From contig NZ_QPMK01000013.1 in NCBI RefSeq assembly GCF_003344785.1, positions 62,001-126,000 of the forward strand: a stretch of DNA of 64,000 bases, given 5' to 3'. Within the stretch, counting starts at the first letter, position 1, and each line of letters opens with the position of its first letter. The notes beneath the pieces were generated by a model. That model was not told the origin of the DNA, did no database searches, and saw only the letters and a program-made list of their open reading frames with translations. The translations under genes and the position numbers were made by a program. This DNA is from Thalassococcus profundi (GTDB lineage Bacteria; Pseudomonadota; Alphaproteobacteria; Rhodobacterales; Rhodobacteraceae). Shown in pieces: positions 43,868 to 52,082 of the stretch.

Positions 43868-44739
43868 AGGAACGCGTAAACCTCGCGCGATTGCGACTCC
43901 AGCGTCTTGCGCATCTTCGCAAAAGCCGCTGCTTCCAGCTGTCGCACGCGTTCCTTGCTGAGACCCAGCTCATTGCCCAGAGACTCAAGCGTCCGGCCGT
44001 CGTCGCGCAGTTTGCGTTCCCGCACGATAAAGCGCTCCCGGTCATTGAGCGCGTTCATCGCCACCAACAGCCATTCCCGCAATTGATCGGTGTCGAGCGA
44101 ATTTTCCACGATCTCGGAGGCCTGCGCACCGTCATCTTCCAGCGCATCGATCCACTCGCGGCCCTCGTCCTCGACAGACTGGGTGGCGTTCAGCGAATAG
44201 TCGGAGCCGGACAAACGGCCTTCCATCATTTCGACGTCGTGCAGCGGCACGCCGATCTCGGTCGAGATCATCTGCCGCAGCTGGTGCCGGTCGAGCGACT
44301 GACCCTCTGCCGCGGCCTCGCGTTCAAGACGCGCCTGCACGCGGCGCATATTGAAGAACAGCGATTTCTGGGAAGAGGTCGAACCGGTGCGCACCATCGA
44401 CCAGTTGCGCATCACGTAATCCTGAATGCTCGCCTTGATCCACCACACGGCATAGGTGGAAAAGCGCACGCCGCGGTCCGGGTCAAACTTGTCGGCGGCT
44501 TTCATAAGCCCCAAGCCGGCTTCCTGGATCAGGTCGTTCATCGGGGCACCATAGCGCTTGAACTTGGATGCCATGGAGATGGCGAGCCGCATGTAGGCGG
44601 TGATCAGGCGATGCAGGGCAGCTTCATCGCGTTCGTCGCGCCAGGCATAGGCGAGCTTCAATTCGGTTTCGGCGTCAAGAAGTTCGGCCTTCATGGCCCG
44701 GCGGGATAATGTCTGGTCGTTGAAAACGTCTAATGCCAT
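43864..44739 (-). CDS. rpoH: RNA polymerase factor sigma-32 (RpoHII type)
   Basis: 291-residue sigma-70 family factor of the heat-shock group. It shows DLIQEAGLGLMKAADKFDP (region 2.1-2.2), FSTYAVWWIKASIQDYVMRN (2.3-2.4) and the C-terminal helix-turn-helix TLESLGNELGLSKERVRQLE (4.2). The stretch TGSTSSQKSLFFNMRR is the RpoH box. Lacking the RpoHI-type N-terminus, it fits RpoHII, which in Rhodobacter controls the singlet-oxygen response downstream of RpoE. A matching RpoE-type promoter lies upstream (44791-44819). chaN is coupled behind it. Confidence 0.94.
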   Translation of the reverse strand: MALDVFNDQTLSRRAMKAELLDAETELKLAYAWRDERDEAALHRLITAYMRLAISMASKFKRYGAPMNDLIQEAGLGLMKAADKFDPDRGVRFSTYAVWWIKASIQDYVMRNWSMVRTGSTSSQKSLFFNMRRVQARLEREAAAEGQSLDRHQLRQMISTEIGVPLHDVEMMEGRLSGSDYSLNATQSVEDEGREWIDALEDDGAQASEIVENSLDTDQLREWLLVAMNALNDRERFIVRERKLRDDGRTLESLGNELGLSKERVRQLEAAAFAKMRKTLESQSREVYAFL

Positions 44740-44790
44740 GTCAGCTCCCCAGAATGATATGCGTTAGGGCTCCGCGGCCCTTTTGCATGA

Positions 44791-44819
44791 TCTTACGTAC
44801 GGGTAACGTCGACGGATCA
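44791..44819 (-). promoter_or_regulatory. RpoE (ECF sigma)-type promoter of rpoH
   Basis: On the minus strand TGATCC (44819-44814) is followed after 18 nt by TAAGA (44795-44791), about 50 nt before the rpoH ATG. It matches the -35/-10 pattern of RpoE/ChrR-controlled promoters in Rhodobacter, where rpoHII is a known target. Confidence 0.82.
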
Positions 44820-44962
44820 CATTTGGTTGCAAAAAAGATGCATCACGACGGCGTGAGCCTTGCGAAACGATCAAGGACCGTGATCGCGAGCAACACAATA
44901 ATGCGCTGTGCCAGCCGGAGAACGCCGGTTAACGTCGGCTCGACCTAAGTCTCATTTCGGAG

Positions 44963-45850
44963 ATGACAATGCTTTTTCTCGGCGACTACGCCTATTCCAG
45001 CTGGTCTTTGCGCGCCTGGCTGCTGTTCCGCCGCTTCGGCATAGACACGGATATCACGCTGGTGAATTTCTCCGAAGCCGCGGTGGCCGAGCAGATGGCG
45101 GCGATCTCGCCGGCGCGCACCGTGCCCACCTACGTGGTCGCGGACGGCACGGTGATCTGGGACAGCCTCGCCATCGCCGAGGAACTGGCGGACCGGTTTC
45201 CCGCCGCGGGGATCTGGCCCGATGCGCCCGCCGCCCGTGCGACCGCCCGCGCTCTCGCCGCCGAGATGCACTCGGGCTTCACCGCCTTGCGCGGGTTTTG
45301 CCCGATGAACCTGCGCCTGGCCTATGCCGACTGCGCGCCGCCGCCCGAGGTGCTGGCCGACGTCGCCCGGATCGAGGCGATCTGGACCCACGCGCGCGCC
45401 CGGTTCGGCGCCGCAGGCCCCTGGCTCTGCGGCCGATATTCGGCGGCGGATGCATTCTTTGCCCCGGTGGCGGCGCGGATCGCGGGCTACAGCCTGCCCG
45501 TCGGGCCCGAGGCCGCGGCCTATGTCGCGGCCCACCTTGCCGACCCGGCGTTCCGCCGCTTCCGCGCCATGGGCCTGGTGCGCGGGCAGGACCTCGCCCG
45601 CTACGCGCAGCCCTATGCAGGGATCCCCTGGCCCGGCCCCGCGCCGCGCCCGGCCCGCGCGGTCGCCTCGGCTCCGTCCGAAAACGCCGCCTGCCCCTAT
45701 TCCGGCGATCCGGTCACCGATTTCCTCGAATGCGAGGGCCGCGTCTTCGGCTTCTGCAACCCGTTCTGCCGCGACAAGACGGCCGCCGACCCCGAAGCCT
45801 GGCCCGACTTCATGGCCCTCCTCGGCGCCCCGCCCGCAGGACCGCGCTGA
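44963..45850 (+). CDS. Glutathione S-transferase family protein with C-terminal Cys-rich motif
   Basis: 295 residues. The N-terminal thioredoxin-fold GST domain starts LFLGDYAYSSWSLRAWLLF, with TVPTYV (cis-Pro) and DSLAIAEEL (glutathione contact). An alpha-helical GST C-domain runs to about residue 225. A further segment, about 243-275, contains CPYSGDP, LECEGRVFGFCN and PFCRDK. These closely spaced cysteines resemble a YHS/TRASH-type metal site and are not part of ordinary GSTs. It is divergent from rpoH; no RpoE-type promoter is visible on this side. Confidence 0.85.
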   Translation: MTMLFLGDYAYSSWSLRAWLLFRRFGIDTDITLVNFSEAAVAEQMAAISPARTVPTYVVADGTVIWDSLAIAEELADRFPAAGIWPDAPAARATARALAAEMHSGFTALRGFCPMNLRLAYADCAPPPEVLADVARIEAIWTHARARFGAAGPWLCGRYSAADAFFAPVAARIAGYSLPVGPEAAAYVAAHLADPAFRRFRAMGLVRGQDLARYAQPYAGIPWPGPAPRPARAVASAPSENAACPYSGDPVTDFLECEGRVFGFCNPFCRDKTAADPEAWPDFMALLGAPPAGPR

Positions 45851-45872
45851 ACGCCCCGTCCCGCCACCGCCT

Positions 45873-45945
45873 CTTCTTCGGTTCAAAATAACCCTCAGAG
45901 AGCACGAGAGACAGCGTCTCTCGTATCGCCGCAGGCGATTGCCCA
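45873..45945 (-). repeat. Diverged repeat related to family A
   Basis: Read on the minus strand it has hairpins ATCGCC/GGCGAT and ACGAGAGAC/GTCTCTCGT (both 3-nt loops), then GAGGGTTATT and CCGAAGAA. The tail resembles family A, but the hairpins differ. It lies in the 197-bp gap after the GST gene. Confidence 0.6.
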
Positions 45946-46047
45946 CCGCGAACCGGCAACACCGCGATTAACGCCGACCCCACGCCATTAACCATTCCGT
46001 AACCATCACGCTTGAAAGCTGGCCCGGGGACGCAAGGAGACCGGCGC

Positions 46048-47562
46048 TTGGTCGCACATGCCTATACCGTCGCCTTCGAAGGGGTGGAGGCGCGCACCGT
46101 GCAGGTGCAGTGCGCGGTGACCCCGGGCCTGCCGGCCTTCTCCATCGTCGGCCTGCCCGACAAGGCGGTGTCCGAAGCACGTGACCGGGTGCGCACGGCA
46201 CTGTCGTCGATGGCCATCGCCCTGCCGTCGAAACGCATCACCATCAACCTGTCGCCCGCCGACCTGCCCAAGGAAGGCTCGCATTTCGACCTGCCCATCG
46301 CGCTGTCACTGCTGGCGGCGCTCGAGATCATCCCGACCGATGCGATTGCGGGGACCGTTTCGCTCGGAGAGCTGTCGCTCGACGGCACGCTGGTGCCGGT
46401 GGTGGGCGCCCTGCCCGCCGCCATGGCCGCCGCCGAAGAGGACCGCGACCTGCTTTGCCCCCGCGCCTCGGGCCCCGAGGCCGCCTGGGTCGGCGGCTGC
46501 ACCGTTCTGGCGGCCGGGAGCCTGCTGGATTTCGTGCGGCACTTCTCGGGCCAGGCGGTGCTCAGCGCCTGCGCGCCCGGTGAGGTGAACGGCGCAGGCA
46601 CCGACCGCGACCTGCGCGACGTCAAGGGCCAGGAAAAGGCCAAGCGCGCGCTCGAGATCGCCGCCGCCGGGCGGCATCACCTGATGTTCGTGGGCACGCC
46701 GGGGTCGGGCAAATCCATGCTCGCCGCGCGCCTGCCCGGCATCCTGCCGCCACTGAGCCCGGTCGAGGCGCTCGAGACCTCGATGGTGCATTCTCTCGCG
46801 GGGCTCCTGGACGACGGCGGCATATCCCGAATGCGCCCCTTCCGTGAACCGCATCACACCGCGTCCATGGCGGCCATCGTCGGCGGCGGCCGGCGCGCCC
46901 AGCCCGGCGAGATCAGCCTCGCCCACAACGGCGTGCTGTTCATGGACGAATTCCCGGAATTTTCACGCACCGTGCTGGAAACGCTGCGCCAGCCGATCGA
47001 GACCGGAGAGGTGATGATCGCGCGGGCCAATGCCCATATCAAATACCCCTGCCGCTTCATGCTGGTGGCCGCCGCCAATCCCTGCAAATGCGGCTTTCTC
47101 ACCGATCCCGCCCGCGCCTGTTCGCGCGCGCCGGTCTGCAGCGAGGACTATCTGGGCCGCATCTCCGGCCCGCTGATGGATCGGTTTGACCTGCGGATCG
47201 AGGTGCCGCCTGTGGCCTTCACCGACCTCGACTTGCCGCCCTCGGGCAACGACTCCGCCACCGTCGCCGCCCGGGTGGCCGCGGCGCGCGACCTGCAGGC
47301 GGCGCGGTTTGCCGATCATCCCCAGGTCCGCACCAATGCCGATGCCAGCGGCCCGGTGCTGGACGAGATCGCGGCGCTGGACAGCGAAAGCCGGGCTCTG
47401 CTGCTCCAGGCCGCGGACCGCTTCGGCCTCTCCGCGCGCGGTTACCACCGGGTGCTGCGGGTGGCGCGAACCATTGCCGACCTGGCCGATGTTGAGGCCA
47501 TCGCGCGGCCGCATCTCGCCGAAGCGCTGAGCTACCGGCTGGTGTCGTCGAGCAGCGACTGA
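46048..47562 (+). CDS. comM: YifB/ComM family AAA+ Mg-chelatase-like ATPase
   Basis: 504 residues. An N-terminal Lon-protease-like ChlI domain (GLPDKAVSEARDRVR) is followed by an AAA+ domain with Walker A GTPGSGKS near residues 224-231 and Walker B VLFMDEFPEF. A zinc-finger-like CKCGFLTDPARACSRAPVC follows. ComM is a hexameric helicase that extends recombination branches during natural transformation. Start TTG 46048 is chosen because AAGGAGA sits 7 nt upstream and the protein then begins at the conserved VAHAYTVAFEG. The 3' end overlaps the convergent esterase gene by 31 bp. Confidence 0.93.
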   Translation: MVAHAYTVAFEGVEARTVQVQCAVTPGLPAFSIVGLPDKAVSEARDRVRTALSSMAIALPSKRITINLSPADLPKEGSHFDLPIALSLLAALEIIPTDAIAGTVSLGELSLDGTLVPVVGALPAAMAAAEEDRDLLCPRASGPEAAWVGGCTVLAAGSLLDFVRHFSGQAVLSACAPGEVNGAGTDRDLRDVKGQEKAKRALEIAAAGRHHLMFVGTPGSGKSMLAARLPGILPPLSPVEALETSMVHSLAGLLDDGGISRMRPFREPHHTASMAAIVGGGRRAQPGEISLAHNGVLFMDEFPEFSRTVLETLRQPIETGEVMIARANAHIKYPCRFMLVAAANPCKCGFLTDPARACSRAPVCSEDYLGRISGPLMDRFDLRIEVPPVAFTDLDLPPSGNDSATVAARVAAARDLQAARFADHPQVRTNADASGPVLDEIAALDSESRALLLQAADRFGLSARGYHRVLRVARTIADLADVEAIARPHLAEALSYRLVSSSSD

Positions 47563-48431
47563 ACGAACCCCGCGGTGCGCCGAAGGGTCGCCCGCGCTTC
47601 GGGAATCCAGCCGTCCAGCAGCGGCCAGACGTGCGGGGCGGTGGCCTGCGTCTCGACCGTCACCTGCGCACCGAACTGTTCCAGCCGCGCGGCCATGCGC
47701 AAGGTGTCGTCGCGCAGGATCTCGGTCAGCCCGACAGACAGGCGAACCGGGGGTGCGCCGGGAAAGTCGGCATAGAGCGGCGACACACGCGGATCCCTCG
47801 CGTCGTGCCCGGCAAGGCAGATGTCGATCAGCTCGGCGATCCGCGCCACCGGCAGCATCGGATCGGCGCGGGCGTTCTCGACCAGGCTCGGCGCGGTGCG
47901 GGCAAGGTCGGTCCAGGGTGAAAAGGCAAAGGCCCCGGCCGGGGCCAGTCCCGCGCCGCAGCACCAGGCCAGCAGCGCCAGCGCCAGCCCGCCTCCGGCG
48001 GAATCGCCGCCCAGCACGATGTCGCGGGGGGCGTAGCCCAGGGCGAGCAAGGCGCGATAGGCGCCCAACGCATCGTCGAAGGCGGCAGGAAGGGCCGCGT
48101 CCTGCGCCAGGCGGTAGACCGGCAGGCAGACCTCAACCCCGCTCAGCAGTGACAGCCGCGCCACCGGGCCGCGATGGGTCTCGGGCGCGCCGGAGACGTA
48201 GCCGCCACCGTGGAAATACAGGATGACCTTGCGATCGCGGCAGGGCCCCGCGCTGATCCAGTGCAGACCGCCGGGTCGGATGACATGGCGCAGATAGGGC
48301 GGCTGGCGCAGGAACAGCCGCGCGGAGCGGCGCAGGTCGCGGTCCGCTTCGACGGGTCCGGGCGTGCGGGCGAGGTGCGGCTTCGCGAGCCAGCGCAGCT
48401 GCGCATTGAGCAGCCGAAGCTGCCAGCTCAT
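47532..48431 (-). CDS. Alpha/beta hydrolase, hormone-sensitive lipase-type esterase
   Basis: 299 residues. HGGG (74-77) forms the oxyanion hole, and GDSAG (142-146, Ser144 nucleophile) is the elbow. The Asp (TEILRDD) and His (TAPHVW) complete the triad. There is no clear signal peptide. The gene overlaps gshB by 4 bp at its 5' end, so the two are coupled. It is probably an esterase for small acyl esters, with unknown substrate. Confidence 0.9.
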   Translation of the reverse strand: MSWQLRLLNAQLRWLAKPHLARTPGPVEADRDLRRSARLFLRQPPYLRHVIRPGGLHWISAGPCRDRKVILYFHGGGYVSGAPETHRGPVARLSLLSGVEVCLPVYRLAQDAALPAAFDDALGAYRALLALGYAPRDIVLGGDSAGGGLALALLAWCCGAGLAPAGAFAFSPWTDLARTAPSLVENARADPMLPVARIAELIDICLAGHDARDPRVSPLYADFPGAPPVRLSVGLTEILRDDTLRMAARLEQFGAQVTVETQATAPHVWPLLDGWIPEARATLRRTAGFVQSLLDDTSR

Positions 48432-49363
48432 CCGCGGCGCGCCTCGATCGCCTCCCAGATCTTCGCGGCGACGTTGATGCCGTCGAACCGCTCCAGTTCC
48501 TGGATGCCGGTCGGGGAGGTCACGTTGATTTCCGTGAGGTAGTCGCCGATCACGTCGATTCCGACGAAAACCTGGCCCTTTTCCTTGAGCAGCGGCCCGA
48601 TGCGCGCGCAGATCTCGCGGTCGCGGTCGGTCAGCGCCACCTTCTCGGGCCGCCCGCCCACGTGCATGTTCGACCGCACCTCGCCTTTTGCAGGCACGCG
48701 GTTGATCGCGCCCACGGGTTCGCCATCGACGAGGATTACGCGCTTGTCGCCCTTGCTCACCGCCGGCAGGTATTTCTGCGCGATCAGCGGCTCGCGGCTG
48801 AACCCGGTGAACAGCTCATGCAACGAGCTCAGGTTGCGGTCGTTCTCGTCGAGCCGGAACACCCCCGCACCGCCGTTGCCGTAAAGCGGCTTCAGGATGA
48901 TGTCGCCATGTTCGGCCTTGAAGGCGCGGATCGTTTCGAGATCGCGGGCGATGGTCGTTGGCGGTGTGAGGTCGGGAAAGGTCAGCACCAGCAGCTTTTC
49001 GGGGTAGTTGCGCACCCAGAACGGGTCGTTGACCACCAGCGTGCCCGGCGCCAGCAGATCGAGCAGGTGGGTGGTGGTGATGTAATGCATGTCAAAGGGC
49101 GGATCCTGGCGCAGCCAGACCACGTCGAAATCGGCAAGATCCACATGGGTCATCTCGCCGAGCGTGGCGTGATCGCCCTGTACCCGCTGCACGGTCAGGC
49201 TCTGGCCGCGCGCCGTGACGCGCCCGTTCTCATACGCCAGGTGATCCGGCGTGTAGTAGAACAGCTCGTGTCCCCGCGCCTGCGCCTCTTCGGCCAGGCG
49301 GAAGGTGCTGTCGGCAGTGATGTTGACCGGACCGATCGGGTCCATCTGAAAGGCGATCTTCAT
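48428..49363 (-). CDS. gshB: Glutathione synthase
   Basis: ATP-grasp enzyme, 311 residues, joining gamma-glutamylcysteine and glycine. The start [21 protein letters not shown] is diagnostic. [19 protein letters not shown] and the ATP-binding [16 protein letters not shown] follow, and [13 protein letters not shown] is the C-terminal signature. It is first in a two-gene unit with the esterase. gshA is not in the window. Confidence 0.97.
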   Translation of the reverse strand: MKIAFQMDPIGPVNITADSTFRLAEEAQARGHELFYYTPDHLAYENGRVTARGQSLTVQRVQGDHATLGEMTHVDLADFDVVWLRQDPPFDMHYITTTHLLDLLAPGTLVVNDPFWVRNYPEKLLVLTFPDLTPPTTIARDLETIRAFKAEHGDIILKPLYGNGGAGVFRLDENDRNLSSLHELFTGFSREPLIAQKYLPAVSKGDKRVILVDGEPVGAINRVPAKGEVRSNMHVGGRPEKVALTDRDREICARIGPLLKEKGQVFVGIDVIGDYLTEINVTSPTGIQELERFDGINVAAKIWEAIEARRG

Positions 49364-49465
49364 GGGCGTCCCCCGCTTCTGCGCGATGATACATGGCGCA
49401 TGCGGCAGGTCCGTGCAATGCCCGGCACCCTTGTTTTGGCGGTGGGTCCGTCCGGATGCGGCCGG

Positions 49466-49894
49466 TTACATCAGACCGAAGGCATTTTCGACGATCTGGA
49501 CCTGGCCGCGGTCGTCCAGCAGGGCGACGTCGAACCGCGTCTCGGTCAAGGATCCGTGCGGCTGCGTGCCCAGGAAGGCCTCGGCAGAGGTATAGATCCG
49601 CCGCATCTGCGCCGTGGTCAGGCGGTCGGCGGCGCGAGAAATGGAGCGGCTTTTCTTCACTTCGACGAAGATCAGGCCGGCGCCATCCCGCAGGATCAGG
49701 TCGATTTCGCCCGCGGGACCGCGCCAGCGTCGGTGCAGGATGTCATAGCCACGGCGGGTGTAGTCACGCGCCACGCTCTCTTCGGCCGCCTGGCCGGCAT
49801 GATAGCCGAGCGTACCGCGCATCTGGCGCGACACGATCGGGGGAGGCCCCACCGGGGTCGCAGTGGAGAAGTCGAATGCCAATTGCTGACCCAT
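49466..49894 (-). CDS. YraN family protein (UPF0102)
   Basis: 142 residues. The nuclease-like core has GEIDLILRDGAGLIFVEVKK, the E-D-ExK pattern of this endonuclease-fold family. Function unknown. ATG 49894 gives MGQQLAFDFS; a shorter start at the conserved MRGTLGYHAGQAAE is possible. It lies downstream of rsmI on the same strand, the usual order. Confidence 0.88.
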   Translation of the reverse strand: MGQQLAFDFSTATPVGPPPIVSRQMRGTLGYHAGQAAEESVARDYTRRGYDILHRRWRGPAGEIDLILRDGAGLIFVEVKKSRSISRAADRLTTAQMRRIYTSAEAFLGTQPHGSLTETRFDVALLDDRGQVQIVENAFGLM

Positions 49895-49963
49895 GCAATC
49901 CTGCCCCCATCTTGGTCGGACCGGGCCAGTTCAACAGAAATTCGCTAACAGACACTGAACGCC

Positions 49964-50821
49964 TCAGAGTTTCAGCGCCATCGCCCGCTGGTAGACCGGT
50001 CGCCTCGACAGGCCCAGCTCCGCCGACACCCGGTCGGCGGCATCGCGCACCGACATCGTCTCGAGCGCTTCCATCAACGCCGCATCGACCTCGGCCTGGC
50101 TCGCCGGTTCGGCGGTGGCGCGCGCGACAATCACCACGACTTCGCCCTTGACCGGAGCCTCGGCAAGATCGGCGGCCAGCTCGGCCAGCGTGCCGCGGCG
50201 CACCTCTTCGAATTTCTTGGTCAACTCCCGACAGACCGCTGCCGGGCGGTCCGGCCCCAGCACCTCCGCGGCATCGGCCAGCATCGCCGCGACCCGGCGG
50301 GGCGATTCGTAGAAGGCGAGCGTGGCGGGCACCGCGGCCAGTTCCGACAGGCCCGACCGGCGCGCGCCCCTGGCATTGGGCAGGAAGCCCGCAAAGAGAA
50401 ACCGGTCGGTCGGCAGACCCGCCACCGTCAGCGCCGCGATGACCGCCGCCGCGCCCGGAGCCGCGGTCACCGGCGCGCCGGCCTCGGTCGCGGCGCGGGC
50501 AAGGTCGAATCCGGGGTCCGAGATCATCGGCGTGCCGGCCTCGGACGCATAGGCCACCGACCGCCCCGCCGCCAGCTCGGCCAGCAGGCGCGGACGCATG
50601 CGGGCACCGTTATGATCGTGATAGGCCAGCAGCGGACGGTCGCCCAGCCCGACGCCGTGGATCTCCATCAGACGCCGCAGGCTGCGCGTGTCCTCGGCCG
50701 CCAGCACATCGGCCGAGGCCAGCACGTCGAGCGCACGCAGCGTGATGTCGCGGGCATTGCCGATCGGCGTCGCCACCAGATACAGCCCCGGCGTCAACCT
50801 GCCCGCCTGCCAATTCGTCAT
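49964..50821 (-). CDS. rsmI: 16S rRNA (cytidine(1402)-2'-O)-methyltransferase
   Basis: 285-residue SAM-dependent methyltransferase that 2'-O-methylates C1402 in the ribosomal decoding centre. It shows LVATPIGNARDITLRAL, LAAEDTRSLRRLM, SEAGTPMISDPG and CRELTKKFEEVRRG. It is divergent from the LpoA-like gene (82 bp) and followed by yraN; this rsmI-lpoA-yraN arrangement is conserved in proteobacteria. Confidence 0.96.
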   Translation of the reverse strand: MTNWQAGRLTPGLYLVATPIGNARDITLRALDVLASADVLAAEDTRSLRRLMEIHGVGLGDRPLLAYHDHNGARMRPRLLAELAAGRSVAYASEAGTPMISDPGFDLARAATEAGAPVTAAPGAAAVIAALTVAGLPTDRFLFAGFLPNARGARRSGLSELAAVPATLAFYESPRRVAAMLADAAEVLGPDRPAAVCRELTKKFEEVRRGTLAELAADLAEAPVKGEVVVIVARATAEPASQAEVDAALMEALETMSVRDAADRVSAELGLSRRPVYQRAMALKL

Positions 50822-50903
50822 TGGACCCGCTTTCCCGCTCGTCTATGTTCACCTTGACCGCGGCGCGATCTTCCTGCGCCCGCCAACGAGGGAGCCTTCG
50901 ACC

Positions 50904-52082
50904 ATGTTTGCCGTTTTGTCCACCGCCCGCAAGGCCATGGGCCGTGCCGCCCTGTGCCTTTCCCTGTTCACGCTCGCGGCTTGCGACGCTGTGATGCTGC
51001 CGGATGTCTCGGGCGGTGGCCCGTCGGTGGACACCAACGCGCCGGTGCAGGTGGCGATGCTGCTGCCGCGGTCCGATCCGGGCGCCGCCCCGGTGGCGCG
51101 CAGCCTCGAGAACGCCGCGCGGCTGGCCATCGCCGACCTGCAGGGCGCCCGCATCGACCTGCGCGTCTACGACACCGCCGGATCGGCCAGCACCGCTGCC
51201 GCGCAGGCACAGCGCGCCGTCGACGAGGGCGCCAAGATCATCCTCGGGCCGCTTTTCGGCGAAGCGGCCAATGCCGCCGGTGTCGCCGTGGCCGACGAGG
51301 GCGTCAACGTGCTGAGCTTCTCCAACAACCCCACCATCGCGGGCGGCAACGTCTTCGTCCTGGGCAATACCTTCGAGAACAGCGCGTCGCGGCTGCTGAG
51401 CTATGCATCGAGCCAAGGCAAGGGCCGGGTGGCGGTTCTGCACACCAACAACGTGCCGGGCCAGGTGGGCCGCAACGCCGTGCAGTCCGCCGCGTCGCGC
51501 TCCGGCGCCACGGTGGTCGGCACCGAAAGCTACGACCTCACCACCGAAAGCCTGACCGCCGCCCTGGGCCGGATCAAGGCGCTGATGGCGCAGCAGAACG
51601 CGCAGTCGCTGGTGCTCACGGACGACTGGGCGGGCGGTCTGCGGTTCGTGCTAGAACTGGGCCCCGAACAGGGCATCGGCCCCGCCACGACGCAATACAT
51701 GGGCGTGTCGCGCTGGGATTCGCGGCCCGACGGGTTCAACCTGCCGGGCATCCAGGGCGGCTGGTTCACCCTGCCGAACCAGGCCACGCAGCGCAGTTTT
51801 GAAGCGCGCTACACCGCGGCCTACGGATCGGCGCCGCACGAACTGGCCGGGCTCGGCTTCGACGGCATCGCTGCCATCGGCGCGCTGATCAGCCAGGGCC
51901 GCCGCGATGCGCTGACCGGACGGTCGCTGACGCAATCGGCTGGTTTCCAGGGCTCGGGCGGTGTATTCCGGCTGTTGGCCAACGGCACCAACCAACGGGG
52001 TCTGGCCATTGCAACCGTGCGCAACAACCAGATGGTGATCCTTGACCCTGCCCCGAGAAGTTTCAGCGGCGCTGGTTTCTGA
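50904..52082 (+). CDS. LpoA-like penicillin-binding protein activator, lipoprotein
   Basis: 392 residues. Signal peptide with lipobox LTLAAC-type (Cys27 in LFTLAAC). The remainder is a periplasmic-binding-protein fold (VQVAMLLPRSDP; GRVAVLHTNN), as in the C-terminal half of LpoA, which stimulates penicillin-binding protein 1A from the outer membrane. The TPR half of E. coli LpoA is absent, as usual in alphaproteobacteria. It starts at ATG 50904, divergent from rsmI. Its 3' end overlaps glnD by 41 bp. Confidence 0.87.
   Translation: MFAVLSTARKAMGRAALCLSLFTLAACDAVMLPDVSGGGPSVDTNAPVQVAMLLPRSDPGAAPVARSLENAARLAIADLQGARIDLRVYDTAGSASTAAAQAQRAVDEGAKIILGPLFGEAANAAGVAVADEGVNVLSFSNNPTIAGGNVFVLGNTFENSASRLLSYASSQGKGRVAVLHTNNVPGQVGRNAVQSAASRSGATVVGTESYDLTTESLTAALGRIKALMAQQNAQSLVLTDDWAGGLRFVLELGPEQGIGPATTQYMGVSRWDSRPDGFNLPGIQGGWFTLPNQATQRSFEARYTAAYGSAPHELAGLGFDGIAAIGALISQGRRDALTGRSLTQSAGFQGSGGVFRLLANGTNQRGLAIATVRNNQMVILDPAPRSFSGAGF

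Noticed and set aside
44820..44962. A second RpoE-type promoter facing the GST gene
   Set aside because: TGATC occurs but no TAAGA at the right distance; not supported.
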